In this document: positions 9,528 through 16,676 of the stretch, piece by piece
Layout: each line of letters starts with the position of its first letter
Position numbering within the stretch: the first letter of the stretch is position 1
Assembly (NCBI GenBank): GCA_028293805.1
Contig: JAQGOC010000312.1
Coordinates: 1 to 36,786, forward strand
DNA from: Gammaproteobacteria bacterium
Lineage (GTDB): Bacteria > Pseudomonadota > Gammaproteobacteria > Steroidobacterales > Steroidobacteraceae
Direction of reading: 5' to 3'
DNA length: 36,786 nucleotides
The notes under the pieces: model-generated
Seen by the model: the letters and a program-made list of their open reading frames with translations, nothing else
Told to the model about the DNA's origin: nothing
Databases searched by the model: none
Translations under genes and position numbers: made by a program

Positions 9528-9932
9528 TCAGCTGCTCCGCTTCGCTCCCTGGAGCGCGTCCTCCAGAGTCAGCGCAGCCCAGACCGTGCCGCCGGGCGGT
9601 GCGGTCCAGCATGGGTTGTGCTCCTTCAGATCCGCGATGACCGAATCTCCGGCCCAGATGGTGCCGTCGACGATGCTGACGTTCCCGAGCGGCCGCTCGC
9701 TACCGGTGCGCTCGCCGCGCTCGCTTTCGAATTGAATGAGCACCGGTTCGTGGACGCGCATGCGGGTGTAGCAGTCGCTCGTCCCCAGCCTCCAGCCGCT
9801 CACATCGTAGTGCGCGACGGGCTCAAGGTTCCTCCCACACGTAAGCAGGCCGTTTTGGAGGCGAAACAACGGTGCCGGCCCAATGGTGGGAGTGGCCAGA
9901 TTGGCAGCAGCCTCGAAGGTGAGCCTGACCAT
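9528..9932 (-). CDS. Unknown 134-aa protein coupled to the hybrid kinase
   Basis: I do not recognise this family. The ATG at 9932 has GAGG 5-6 nt upstream, and the TGA at 9530-9528 directly abuts the kinase ATG at 9527, the layout of a translationally coupled pair. The protein has no signal peptide or membrane helix. Its middle shows alternating hydrophobic and charged residues suggestive of a beta-rich fold (NVSIVDGTIWAGDSVIADL). It contains three cysteines, one in LLTCGRNLEP. It may supply or hold the ligand sensed by the kinase GAF domain, but that is inference from position only. Its upstream side adjoins degraded genes, so a promoter should lie in 9933-10060. Confidence 0.6.
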   Translation of the reverse strand: MVRLTFEAAANLATPTIGPAPLFRLQNGLLTCGRNLEPVAHYDVSGWRLGTSDCYTRMRVHEPVLIQFESERGERTGSERPLGNVSIVDGTIWAGDSVIADLKEHNPCWTAPPGGTVWAALTLEDALQGAKRSS

Positions 9933-10059
9933 ATGAGCCTCGACTCGTCGAGAGCCTCAAGCAGCAACCGGCATGCCGGTCCTCCGCGGCGTACGGCTCG
10001 AAACAGGTGCAAACTGGGCCGTGACGGGGTCGAGGTCACCCGCGAGGGGGGCGGATGCC

Positions 10060-10231
10060 TGGAGGCGACGACCTGGTTGACGGTGCCGCCCGCCATGGGC
10101 TCACCCAGCCGCACCGACGGCGCGTAGGTCGGTCCGCTTTCGTTCATCAGCTCGCGCATGTACGGATCGAGCGAAAGGTACAGTGTACGCAGCGGCACTT
10201 GTTCTTCATTCGGCGTCGGAAGTTTCGGCTC
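10060..10231 (-). pseudogene. Relic of NADP-dependent MDR-type oxidoreductase (N-terminal part)
   Basis: A minus-frame segment reads PTPNEEQVPLRTLYLSLDPY followed by MR, then APSVRLGEPMAGGTVNQVVAS. This is the conserved N-terminal region of the zinc-independent CurA/YncB-like medium-chain reductases. The first residues of the protein and everything after about residue 90 are missing. The reading frame continues into unrelated sequence, so the long open frame 9800-11215 is not a gene. It lies back to back with the LysR relic. Confidence 0.75.
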
Positions 10232-10693
10232 AGAGTCGTTGCCGCGCCGGATTATCTCGCACGCTGCGGCGTCCCGAGCACACCAGAGGAATTGATGCGC
10301 ATGCGTGCCTCCACCACCGCTTTGCGAACAGCGGCAAGTTCGAACGCTGGCCGCTGCGCCGTCGCGGAAGAGACATCGACGTGACGCCGCCGTCAGCGGC
10401 GATCGTGAATACGATCGAACCGTTGATGCATGGCCGAGCAGGGTCTGGGCATCGCATGCCTGCCTGACTTCGCGATCCGACGGCAACTCGAATCGGGGAC
10501 GCTCAGGACGGTGCTCGACGAGTACATCGAGCACTCCGGCCTCTTCCATATGCTGTGGCCATCCGGTGGCTACACGCCGCCGAAACTGCGGGCCTTCGTC
10601 GACTTCATGGCCGAGAATCTCTTTCCGGCCGCCACCTCGGTGAGCGCGCGCGCTTCCAGGCGGCCGCATGGCAGAGCCCGGCGACATGCGTGA
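10226..10693 (+). pseudogene. Relic of LysR-type transcriptional regulator (C-terminal effector domain)
   Basis: Three successive frames join into one LysR effector domain. RLRVVAAPDYLARCGVPSTP lies near 10226-10285, ACLHHRFANSGKFERWPL lies near 10295-10345 with NTIEPLMHG after it, and GLGIACLPDF begins near 10440 and runs on to FVDFMAENLFP and a stop at 10693. Two frameshifts (near 10290 and 10430) separate them. The whole DNA-binding domain is absent. LysR genes often lie divergent to the gene they control, and the relic on the other side is an oxidoreductase, so one deletion may have removed both starts and the shared promoter. Confidence 0.8.
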
Positions 10694-10798
10694 CGTTACG
10701 GATTTATTAGCGCAGTTGGCGTAGCAATGTCCGGCTTGTCGATCCGCCGGTTGCATGCCCAGTGTTATACTCCTTCCAACTCTGATGCGGATCGGCCT

Positions 10799-11305
10799 AT
10801 GAACCCAACAACCCTGAATGCACTCGCTGCATTTCCCGAGCACCTCGAAGGGCATTATGCAGCGATTCCAGAGAAGTTCACCCATTGGGCTCCGGCTTCT
10901 TGGGACGGTATTCCAAGCGAACGGTTCACGCCGATCGAGCAGGTGTGCCACGTGCGCGATATTGAAATCGACGGATATCATATGCGCTTGCATCGTGTTC
11001 TGCGCGAATCGAATCCAACACTTCCATCGATTGATTCGGAGGCTTTGGCCACCGATCGCTCCTACGCGACCTCCAGCGCAGAGGAGGCGTTTGCTGCTTT
11101 TCGAGCTGCTCGCGCCAAGACGGTTACGTTGATTTCGGGTCTCACCGCCGCGCAGTTCTCGCGAACCGCCGTATTTGAAGGCTACGGGACCCTCTCGCTT
11201 CGCAGTCTGGTGCACTATCTATGCAGCCATGACCAGCAGCACCTGGCCGGTCTGCAATGGCTCCTGGGCAAGATAGAAGCCGCTCGCGCAGGACTATCGC
11301 CCTGA
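10799..11305 (+). CDS. DinB-superfamily protein
   Basis: A 168-aa protein predicted as a four-helix bundle of the DinB/YfiT type. Three histidines expected to hold the metal are visible: His51 in EQVCHVRD, and His144 and His148 in SHDQQHL near the C-terminus. Members include thiol transferases for mycothiol or bacillithiol and many uncharacterised proteins; the reaction here is unknown. I prefer ATG 10799 because the N-terminus MNPTTLNALAAFPEHL matches where the fold should begin; the longer start at 10727 adds an unlikely leader. The ribosome binding site is weak. It is the one intact gene between two relic zones. Confidence 0.8.
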   Translation: MNPTTLNALAAFPEHLEGHYAAIPEKFTHWAPASWDGIPSERFTPIEQVCHVRDIEIDGYHMRLHRVLRESNPTLPSIDSEALATDRSYATSSAEEAFAAFRAARAKTVTLISGLTAAQFSRTAVFEGYGTLSLRSLVHYLCSHDQQHLAGLQWLLGKIEAARAGLSP

Positions 11306-11385
11306 AGTCGGGCCCGAGCGATTCCGCTAGGGGTCCCGAGTCACCCGTTTCGAAACCAGAGGCGGGTGCTGCCAATCCGCGGTGA

Positions 11386-12040
11386 AGGCCCGGAGCTGAC
11401 GCAACGCTGTCATCGGCCCCGAGCACAGTTACGCTACACGTGCAGAATTTCGCACCGGCCGTCACCGGTGTCGCCCTGCTCCCGCTTCCCCGAAGCGCAA
11501 CGATGCGATTTCTGTCACCGCGTCCATTGCCGATCCGGACCGTGACCAGCTCACCGTCACGTATGCCTGGACTCGCAACGGAGCGGCAGTCCGGCCGCGA
11601 CGGGCGGTGCCTGCCCGCTCGGCAATCAGACCAAGGGCGATGTCATCGGGGTGGCCATCACGGCCTCAGATGGCCAGCTCTCGACCATGACCGCCGCCAC
11701 CACCACCACGACAATCGCCGATACACTGGCCGTGCTTACGGCGACCCCACCCACCGCGGCGACCTATGGTGTACCGACCAGTTTGACGGTGACCGCACCG
11801 GACGTGGACGCAGATCCGACGGGTGCGTTCGAGGTGGATTACGGACCTGCGGGATGTACCGTGGATAGTACTGGCCAGGTGTCGTGGACGCCCAGGGAGC
11901 CAATCTTCGACCGTACGGTCGACGTCAACTGGGGTGTGCGGCTGAAGAACACGCCTTCAATCAGACTCGGCGGCAAGATCACAGTCAGTGACCCCACGCG
12001 CAAGTTGCCGATGGTGCGTTCGAATGCCGGCATACCCGCG
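11386..12040 (+). pseudogene. Relic of large extracellular Ig-like/cadherin-repeat protein
   Basis: Three frames join into one sequence typical of tandem bacterial Ig-like repeats. ATLSSAPSTVTLHVQNFAPA comes first, then SVTASIADPDRDQLTVTYAW, then GDVIGVAITASDGQLS. The last frame continues through VTAPDVDADPTGAFEVDYGP to about 12040. A stop lies just upstream at 11383-11385, there is no start codon, and frameshifts fall near 11500 and 11600. Such domains build long secreted adhesins or polymer-binding proteins. Sequence after 12040 in the open frame shows no repeat character. Confidence 0.65.
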
Positions 12041-12327
12041 GCTCCTGACGCCTCGGCCGGAACAGAATCTCGCTCACGTGTCCCTCCTCCCGGCTGGCTC
12101 ATGGCGAAAATGACTCCCGCGCGAACGGTTCGGCCGGGGCGCTATCGAGGGGCCCGGTATGCTGGTTGGGAGCGTCGTTTGGCAGCTCCAGGGCCTGTCG
12201 CGCCAGACTGGCGGCGGCCCGTCCAGGACGAGCCGGCGGATAGCTTTGTCTTAGACTTCAGGCGGTTCCCGCCGTTGGGGGGGTCGTGCTAGATTGGTTG
12301 GCCAACTTCGCGGGCGGGAGACAACTT

Positions 12328-12918
12328 TTGGCTAGGACACAGGCTGCAGATTACGACGAGCGGCGCGATGCCATCGTCGCCAAGGCGGCTGAGCTTTACG
12401 GCCAATTCGGGTTCCTGGGCAGCTCAATTGCCGATCTCGCGGCGGCTTGCGGCATGTCGAAATCCTTGCTTTATCATTACTTTTCCTCGAAGCAGGATAT
12501 CCTGTTCGAAATCATGGACGGCCATGTCACGGCGCTGGGCCGAATCGCCGCAGGGGTCCGGGACGAGGCCGATCCCAAACAGCGCCTGTTCCGTCTGACC
12601 CAAGGTTTCATGGCGCTCTACGTCCCCGCGTCGAGCCGCCACAAGGTCCTGTTGAACGATCTCGACAAGCTGCCGCCTCACCGGCGCAAGACCATCATCA
12701 CCGACCAGCGCGTGCTGCTGGATGCGCTCGATCAAATCCTGGTCGAACTTTCGCCGACGCTCGCGAAGAAGCCGCGCGAGCGGCGGGCCGCGACCATGAT
12801 TTATTTCGGCATGATCAACTGGACCCATACCTGGTTCGATCCCAAGGGCGCGCTCGGTGCCGCCGATATCGCGGAATTGGCGGTCGACATCTTCGTGCAG
12901 GGCGTGCTGCACCTTTGA
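12328..12918 (+). CDS. TetR/AcrR-family transcriptional regulator
   Basis: A 196-aa protein. The N-terminal DNA-binding domain is clear: SSIADLAAACGMSKSLLYHY lies at about residues 32-51 and includes the recognition helix. The C-terminal part is an all-helical ligand and dimer domain without recognisable specificity. I chose TTG 12328 because GGGAGA lies 7 nt upstream and the N-terminus MARTQAADYDERRDAI then starts just before the HTH; GTG 12286 would add 14 residues with no ribosome binding site. It faces the redox cluster tail to tail. TetR proteins bind short inverted repeats, and a fitting site is at 21248-21271 before the cluster, but nothing proves the match. A GC hairpin without T run follows at 12925-12937. 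Confidence 0.9.
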   Translation: MARTQAADYDERRDAIVAKAAELYGQFGFLGSSIADLAAACGMSKSLLYHYFSSKQDILFEIMDGHVTALGRIAAGVRDEADPKQRLFRLTQGFMALYVPASSRHKVLLNDLDKLPPHRRKTIITDQRVLLDALDQILVELSPTLAKKPRERRAATMIYFGMINWTHTWFDPKGALGAADIAELAVDIFVQGVLHL

Positions 12919-13143
12919 TCGGGCGCCGCCCGGCGGCGGCTGTCGTTGGACGCGACGGGTTCGGCGACCGGTCCGGCCTGGTCCGTCATGTTGTGCGGAT
13001 TGCCGACTATGTGTGCCGGCCGCGTGCTCAACAGATATGACGGCCCGTCCCGGCCGACCCGGCGCCACCTGTTCCTCCTGTGACCGCCCCCTCAACCGCA
13101 CCTTCGACTCACGCCTGGGACCTTCCTTTCCATGTGCGCTGCG

Positions 13144-13854
13144 TCATCGTCCCTTGCCGACCAGGTCGGCATCGACCCGCGAGGCGTGATGGCCCCAATT
13201 TCCACGAAGATAGTTGGCGACCGCTGCAATCTCCGAGTCGCCCAGGACATCTGCGTAAGGCCGCATGGTTTCCCAAGCCCCTAGCGAGATGCCCTTTGAC
13301 GGCCCCGCGCCGTAAAGGATGACGTTGATGAGTGAGGATGGATCCTCGGCCTGCACGATGGCACTTCCGGCAAGCGGTGGGCCCGTGAAAATGCCGCCGC
13401 GTCCGGAGGCGCCATGGCATTTCTGACAGCGATCGCGATAGATCGCCTCGCCCGGGGCCATCAGCTCCGGGGTCACGGGCGTAGCCGCTTCCCCGCCTTG
13501 CGGCAAGCTCTTGATGTAGGTAGCCACCGCTCGAACATCGCCGGCGGTCAACTTCGAAGTGCTGTTTGCGATGACCTTATTCATCGGGCCGAAAGTACCG
13601 GCACGCGGACTGAAGCCGGTGCGCAGATATTTTGCGAGATCGTCCAAGGACCAGGACTTGAGGCCTGCCGATGACGAAGTCAGATTGACCGCTGACCAGC
13701 TCCGACTCTTCTCGCCGTCTACATGCTCGCGAATGCTTCCTCCCTGCCGTGCTCGCCTGGATCGGAGCAGCAGGGTCTGAGACTCGTCAACACCTGAAAT
13801 ACCAATTGCAATGAGCGCTGCGAGGACCCGATACAGACTGCGCGAACGCGCCAT
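13144..13854 (-). CDS. Truncated c-type cytochrome (alcohol dehydrogenase cytochrome-subunit type)
   Basis: A 236-aa frame. Residues 136-220 form an intact monoheme cytochrome c domain with CQKCH (143-147) and probable axial Met197. Residues 53-118 (SAVNLTSS to YIKSLP, with a Met at 91) match the second half of a preceding heme domain in the multi-heme cytochrome subunits of membrane alcohol/aldehyde dehydrogenases, but its CxxCH half is missing. Residues 1-52 hold a weak signal-like stretch (YRVLAALIAIGI) and then Arg-rich sequence unlike the family. The gene seems to have lost its 5' half, roughly 150-200 codons by family comparison. It may be a pseudogene or a surviving exported one-heme carrier. 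ATG 13854 is chosen as the start of the hydrophobic leader; no good ribosome binding site is seen. Confidence 0.6.
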   Translation of the reverse strand: MARSRSLYRVLAALIAIGISGVDESQTLLLRSRRARQGGSIREHVDGEKSRSWSAVNLTSSSAGLKSWSLDDLAKYLRTGFSPRAGTFGPMNKVIANSTSKLTAGDVRAVATYIKSLPQGGEAATPVTPELMAPGEAIYRDRCQKCHGASGRGGIFTGPPLAGSAIVQAEDPSSLINVILYGAGPSKGISLGAWETMRPYADVLGDSEIAAVANYLRGNWGHHASRVDADLVGKGR

Positions 13855-13956
13855 AGCTGACGAAGTCGTAAATCTCAAGCGCGCCGCCAAGGCTGGCACA
13901 GGATGACCCGCGCCTCGGTCCGTCGGATATCTATCGCGAGTTTCCGGAACTCTCCC

Positions 13957-14259
13957 TCAACCTCTGGCGCTCCATGAATCGCAGTGCCCCTTGGAGTTGA
14001 CCGTAGCGCTGAAAATCGCGCAAGAGCCGCAACCAGAGCTGCCGGCTTGGAACAACCCGCAGGCCGAACAGGATTTGGATGGATCGGGCGAGAGCTCGCT
14101 GTAGTGCAATGAGCTCGCCAGGCCGCTATCCATCCCCTTGGGGTCCGCGCAGACCTGGTCAGCCGCCGCCGCCACCCCTGTCGCAGCGGCGATCGTTCCA
14201 GCCAGCGTGAGTTGCAAGCTGGATCGCAGTAATCCACGCCGTGAAATCAGCGTCGCCAT
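13957..14259 (-). CDS. High-potential iron-sulfur protein (HiPIP), Tat-exported
   Basis: A 100-aa precursor. Residues 1-33 are a twin-arginine signal (ISRRGLLRSS, then an Ala-rich hydrophobic run). The mature part carries KSCSACGLFQ (Cys64, Cys67), GCGSC (Cys77, Cys80) and GHCDSW (Cys93), the HiPIP pattern that binds one [4Fe-4S] cluster cycling between +2 and +3. One of Cys77/Cys80 is extra. HiPIPs are periplasmic one-electron carriers feeding reaction centres, reductases or oxidases; no photosynthesis gene is in view. GAGAG lies about 9 nt before the ATG. It sits downstream of two class II cytochromes, supporting a role as electron acceptor or relay for the cluster. Confidence 0.92.
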   Translation of the reverse strand: MATLISRRGLLRSSLQLTLAGTIAAATGVAAAADQVCADPKGMDSGLASSLHYSELSPDPSKSCSACGLFQAGSSGCGSCAIFSATVNSKGHCDSWSARG

Positions 14260-14390
14260 GGTTCAAAACTCTCTTTCATTCACGCAAACATCTCACCGCG
14301 GTAGGGAACCGAATAGCCCCTACCCGACCGTTCGCCGCAAATGCGGCGCCCTCCTGACGTTCCCGGCCGGTGTCGCCGCCGAATGGGGGA

Positions 14391-14831
14391 TCATTTCTTT
14401 TCGGCACGATAGACGTCGTGGCACCCTTTGCACGACAGCGCATCAACCACGTTCGCCAGCGCCGCGTCGGTTCCCTGCTCGCGCGAAATCTTCGCCATTT
14501 CCGCCGTCTTGCGCGAAAAATCATTCATGCGCTTGGAAAAGTCCGCCCAATTGCTCCAGACTTCCGGTTTCGCCTCCCCGCCCGGGGCCTTTGCCTCAAA
14601 GGCCTTGAGTGCGAGAGAAGCAGCCAGAGCGATGGCCTCCAAATGAGCCGCGGTATTGTCGCCGGGTATCGTCGTCGAAAGGATCTGCCCCAACGCCGCG
14701 CTCTGTTCGTTGAGCGTCTTCATGATGTGCTGGCGGTACTCGATGGTTTCCTTGCCGTCGGCATGGCCCGCCGCGGGCATCAACATGATCGCCGCAGCAC
14801 CGAACGCAGCCGCTCTGGTCGCCCGCATCAT
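14391..14831 (-). CDS. Class II cytochrome c (c556/c' type), copy A
   Basis: A 146-aa exported cytochrome. The signal peptide ends near AAGHA (about residue 24). The mature protein is a four-helix bundle with the class II layout: the heme motif CKGCH (134-138) is at the extreme C-terminus and YRQHIMK near residue 32 supplies the likely axial Met37, which points to a low-spin c556-like carrier rather than a five-coordinate c'. I chose ATG 14831 (GAGG about 9 nt upstream), discarding a longer frame that begins inside the upstream gene. It starts 11 bases after the stop of copy B, and its ribosome binding site adjoins that stop, so the two are co-translated. Confidence 0.9.
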   Translation of the reverse strand: MMRATRAAAFGAAAIMLMPAAGHADGKETIEYRQHIMKTLNEQSAALGQILSTTIPGDNTAAHLEAIALAASLALKAFEAKAPGGEAKPEVWSNWADFSKRMNDFSRKTAEMAKISREQGTDAALANVVDALSCKGCHDVYRAEKK

Positions 14832-14842
14832 TGGCACGCCCC

Positions 14843-15313
14843 TCACTTCTTTTCTTCCCGATAGACGTCGTGGCATCCCTTGCAGGTGAGCGCCGATTCC
14901 ATCTTCGGCGCCGCCGCCGCCAGGCCACCCTGCTTTGCCGTCTTGGCCAGGTCGGCGGTCGCGGCAACCAGCTCGTTGAGGCGCTTCGAGAAATCCTGCC
15001 AGTTGGCCCAGACTTCGGCCTTTGCCTTCCCACCGACCACTCTCGGCGTAAAGGCGTTCTTTGCCGTTGCGGCGGTCACGGCAAGGATTTCCGCATGCAC
15101 TGCCAGATTCTCGGGCGCGATCTTCGCCTGGCGCATCTGATTCATTGCCGCTACCTGCTCTCCCATCGTCTTCATGACGTGCTCTCGGTAATCGATGACC
15201 TCCTGGTCGTCGGCGAAAGCGTTCACCGGAAGGAGTGACGTCCCCATGAACGCCGCTCCCACCAATGTCAGCTTGAGGAGCGCTGCCGATCTGTTCCTGA
15301 GCAAGAGGATCAT
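14843..15313 (-). CDS. Class II cytochrome c (c556/c' type), copy B
   Basis: A 156-aa exported cytochrome paralogous to its downstream neighbour. It has a signal peptide ending near NAFA, YREHVMK (axial Met47), VWANWQDFSKR in the third helix and CKGCH (144-148). Both copies end CHDVYR-x-EKK, a sign of tandem duplication. ATG 15313 has AGGA 8 nt upstream; the longer frame to 15385 would precede the signal peptide. A 212-base gap separates it from the 367-aa gene upstream, and this gap contains a creatininase relic, so the present spacing was made by gene loss. Likely role: electron transfer in the periplasm together with the HiPIP. Confidence 0.9.
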   Translation of the reverse strand: MILLLRNRSAALLKLTLVGAAFMGTSLLPVNAFADDQEVIDYREHVMKTMGEQVAAMNQMRQAKIAPENLAVHAEILAVTAATAKNAFTPRVVGGKAKAEVWANWQDFSKRLNELVAATADLAKTAKQGGLAAAAPKMESALTCKGCHDVYREEKK

Positions 15314-15365
15314 TGGATTGTCCTGAGATAATGCCGCGAAATTCGCGACTGATGGATTCGGTGTG

Positions 15366-15480
15366 TCAACTCGCGACGGCGACAATGTGCTTAGTCAAGC
15401 CAATCGTACCGGGCAAGTCGGGGTTCGCGTTGTTCGGGGCAAGCGGTGTTGCCGGAAGCGCAATTGCGCGGCGCGCAGGT
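15366..15480 (-). pseudogene. Relic of a creatininase-family gene
   Basis: Read on the minus strand, this stretch gives AIALPATPLAPNNANPDLPG then TIGLTKH before a stop. It matches the intact creatininase-family protein at 25565-26434 in the segment AIAMPVLPVSPNNASAEMPG then TIGLTNE. Only about 30-35 residues remain, without start or metal-binding segments. It lies between the 367-aa gene and cytochrome copy B, so a homologous amidohydrolase gene once stood inside the redox cluster. Confidence 0.65.
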
Positions 15481-15525
15481 AAGCCCCCGCTCGATTTCGA
15501 ATTGAAGGCGCCCCGACGTGCGCGC

Positions 15526-16629
15526 TCAGTGCGCCGCATCCGCCGTCCTTTGGACCGGTTCCGCCGGGTTCGCATCGGTATGTTCGATGAACACCTGGGT
15601 CATATTGACCGTGATGGCGGACGAAATCGCAGTCATCGCGCCGTCCTTGTCCGGATAGGCATCCGCATTCTGGCGGAGGGCCCAATAAAACTCCGACGGA
15701 TCCAACCGGCCATAGGCCAAATGGTGCGTCGACCAGCTCGTGAGCCAGTGATAGTAGGAATCGACATCGGTATAGCCTGCGATCAGCCCGTCGGCCGAGG
15801 TCGAAGACAGCTTCAGATTCAAACGCATATCGTGGATGTGGAGAACCGTCGGGACATCGAAATAGATCGCCCAGGGCCACACCCCCTCGATCGGATCCGT
15901 AGTCAGGACACCGTTTGCGATCCTGCCATGCATGTGCTGGATGAGCTGCTTGCCGTAATGCATGTCGACTCTCTGCGACCCGCCCGGCGCGACCTTTTCT
16001 CCGGTTGCGTCGAGCAGTAAAGGATCCCGGCCCCGATAAATGGTCACTTCGACATTATCGGCATTCACCAAACTGTCGACCTGGGTGATCTCGATCATGA
16101 TTCGATCGAACCCGAAGCTTCGGATCAGTTTGTTGGCGAAAAGCTGCAGCTGACCGTCAGGCGAGCGGAATTGCGCATTGCAGCCGATTACGCGGAAGAA
16201 TTGATTGTTGATACCTGTCTCGCCCGTGGGGCTGACGAAATCATTCGGCCCGACCTTGCCGTCGAGGTTCAACCCGATGGCGACCGGTCCCTTGGCCAGA
16301 ATGTAGGGAAATTGCGCCTGCTTGTCCTGGGGGAACACTTTGAGCCCTTCGCGGGCAAGCTGGGTGGTCTCGACCGGTCCGCCCTGGGGAAACAAAGCCT
16401 TGAATGTTTCGCGCGGCCCGTTGCCGTTGAGCCCATCCGGACAATCCACGCTCAGGTTTGGAGTCTGATAGACGGACCAATGCAAATCGGTGGTGACATA
16501 GCCGATGCTGCGATCCCGGAGCTGCGATGTGGTCTCGTCCGCGTTGACGAGGCGAGTGCTCCCCAAGCCCGTGGTCGCCAGCACTGCGCACAGTGCCATC
16601 CCATACGCCCTGTTTGAAAGGCTTTTCAT
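15526..16629 (-). CDS. Unrecognised exported protein of the redox cluster
   Basis: A 367-aa protein that I cannot assign to a family. The N-terminus is a signal peptide (MKSLSNRAYGMALCAVLATT, cleavage near LVNA). The mature part has only two cysteines (VDCPDG, VIGCNA) and no heme motif. It has several His-containing stretches, DLHWSVYQTPN, QLIQHMHGRI, VLHIHDMRLN and STHHLAYG, that could bind metal. Many short beta-like segments suggest a beta-sandwich. The ATG lies 47 bases after the stop of the Lipoprotein_15 gene, so it is probably in the same transcript. Co-location with cytochromes, HiPIP and DUF1592/DUF1552 proteins suggests a periplasmic subunit or substrate-binding protein. Confidence 0.75.
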   Translation of the reverse strand: MKSLSNRAYGMALCAVLATTGLGSTRLVNADETTSQLRDRSIGYVTTDLHWSVYQTPNLSVDCPDGLNGNGPRETFKALFPQGGPVETTQLAREGLKVFPQDKQAQFPYILAKGPVAIGLNLDGKVGPNDFVSPTGETGINNQFFRVIGCNAQFRSPDGQLQLFANKLIRSFGFDRIMIEITQVDSLVNADNVEVTIYRGRDPLLLDATGEKVAPGGSQRVDMHYGKQLIQHMHGRIANGVLTTDPIEGVWPWAIYFDVPTVLHIHDMRLNLKLSSTSADGLIAGYTDVDSYYHWLTSWSTHHLAYGRLDPSEFYWALRQNADAYPDKDGAMTAISSAITVNMTQVFIEHTDANPAEPVQRTADAAH

Positions 16630-16676
16630 TGAATTCTCCCCTTGCCTGCACTCGCCCTGCAGACCGTTTTCATCGG

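Noticed and set aside
9800-11215. A 471-codon open frame on the minus strand
   Set aside because: Only a short piece matches an oxidoreductase; the rest runs antisense through the DinB gene and the LysR relic with Arg/Cys-rich composition.
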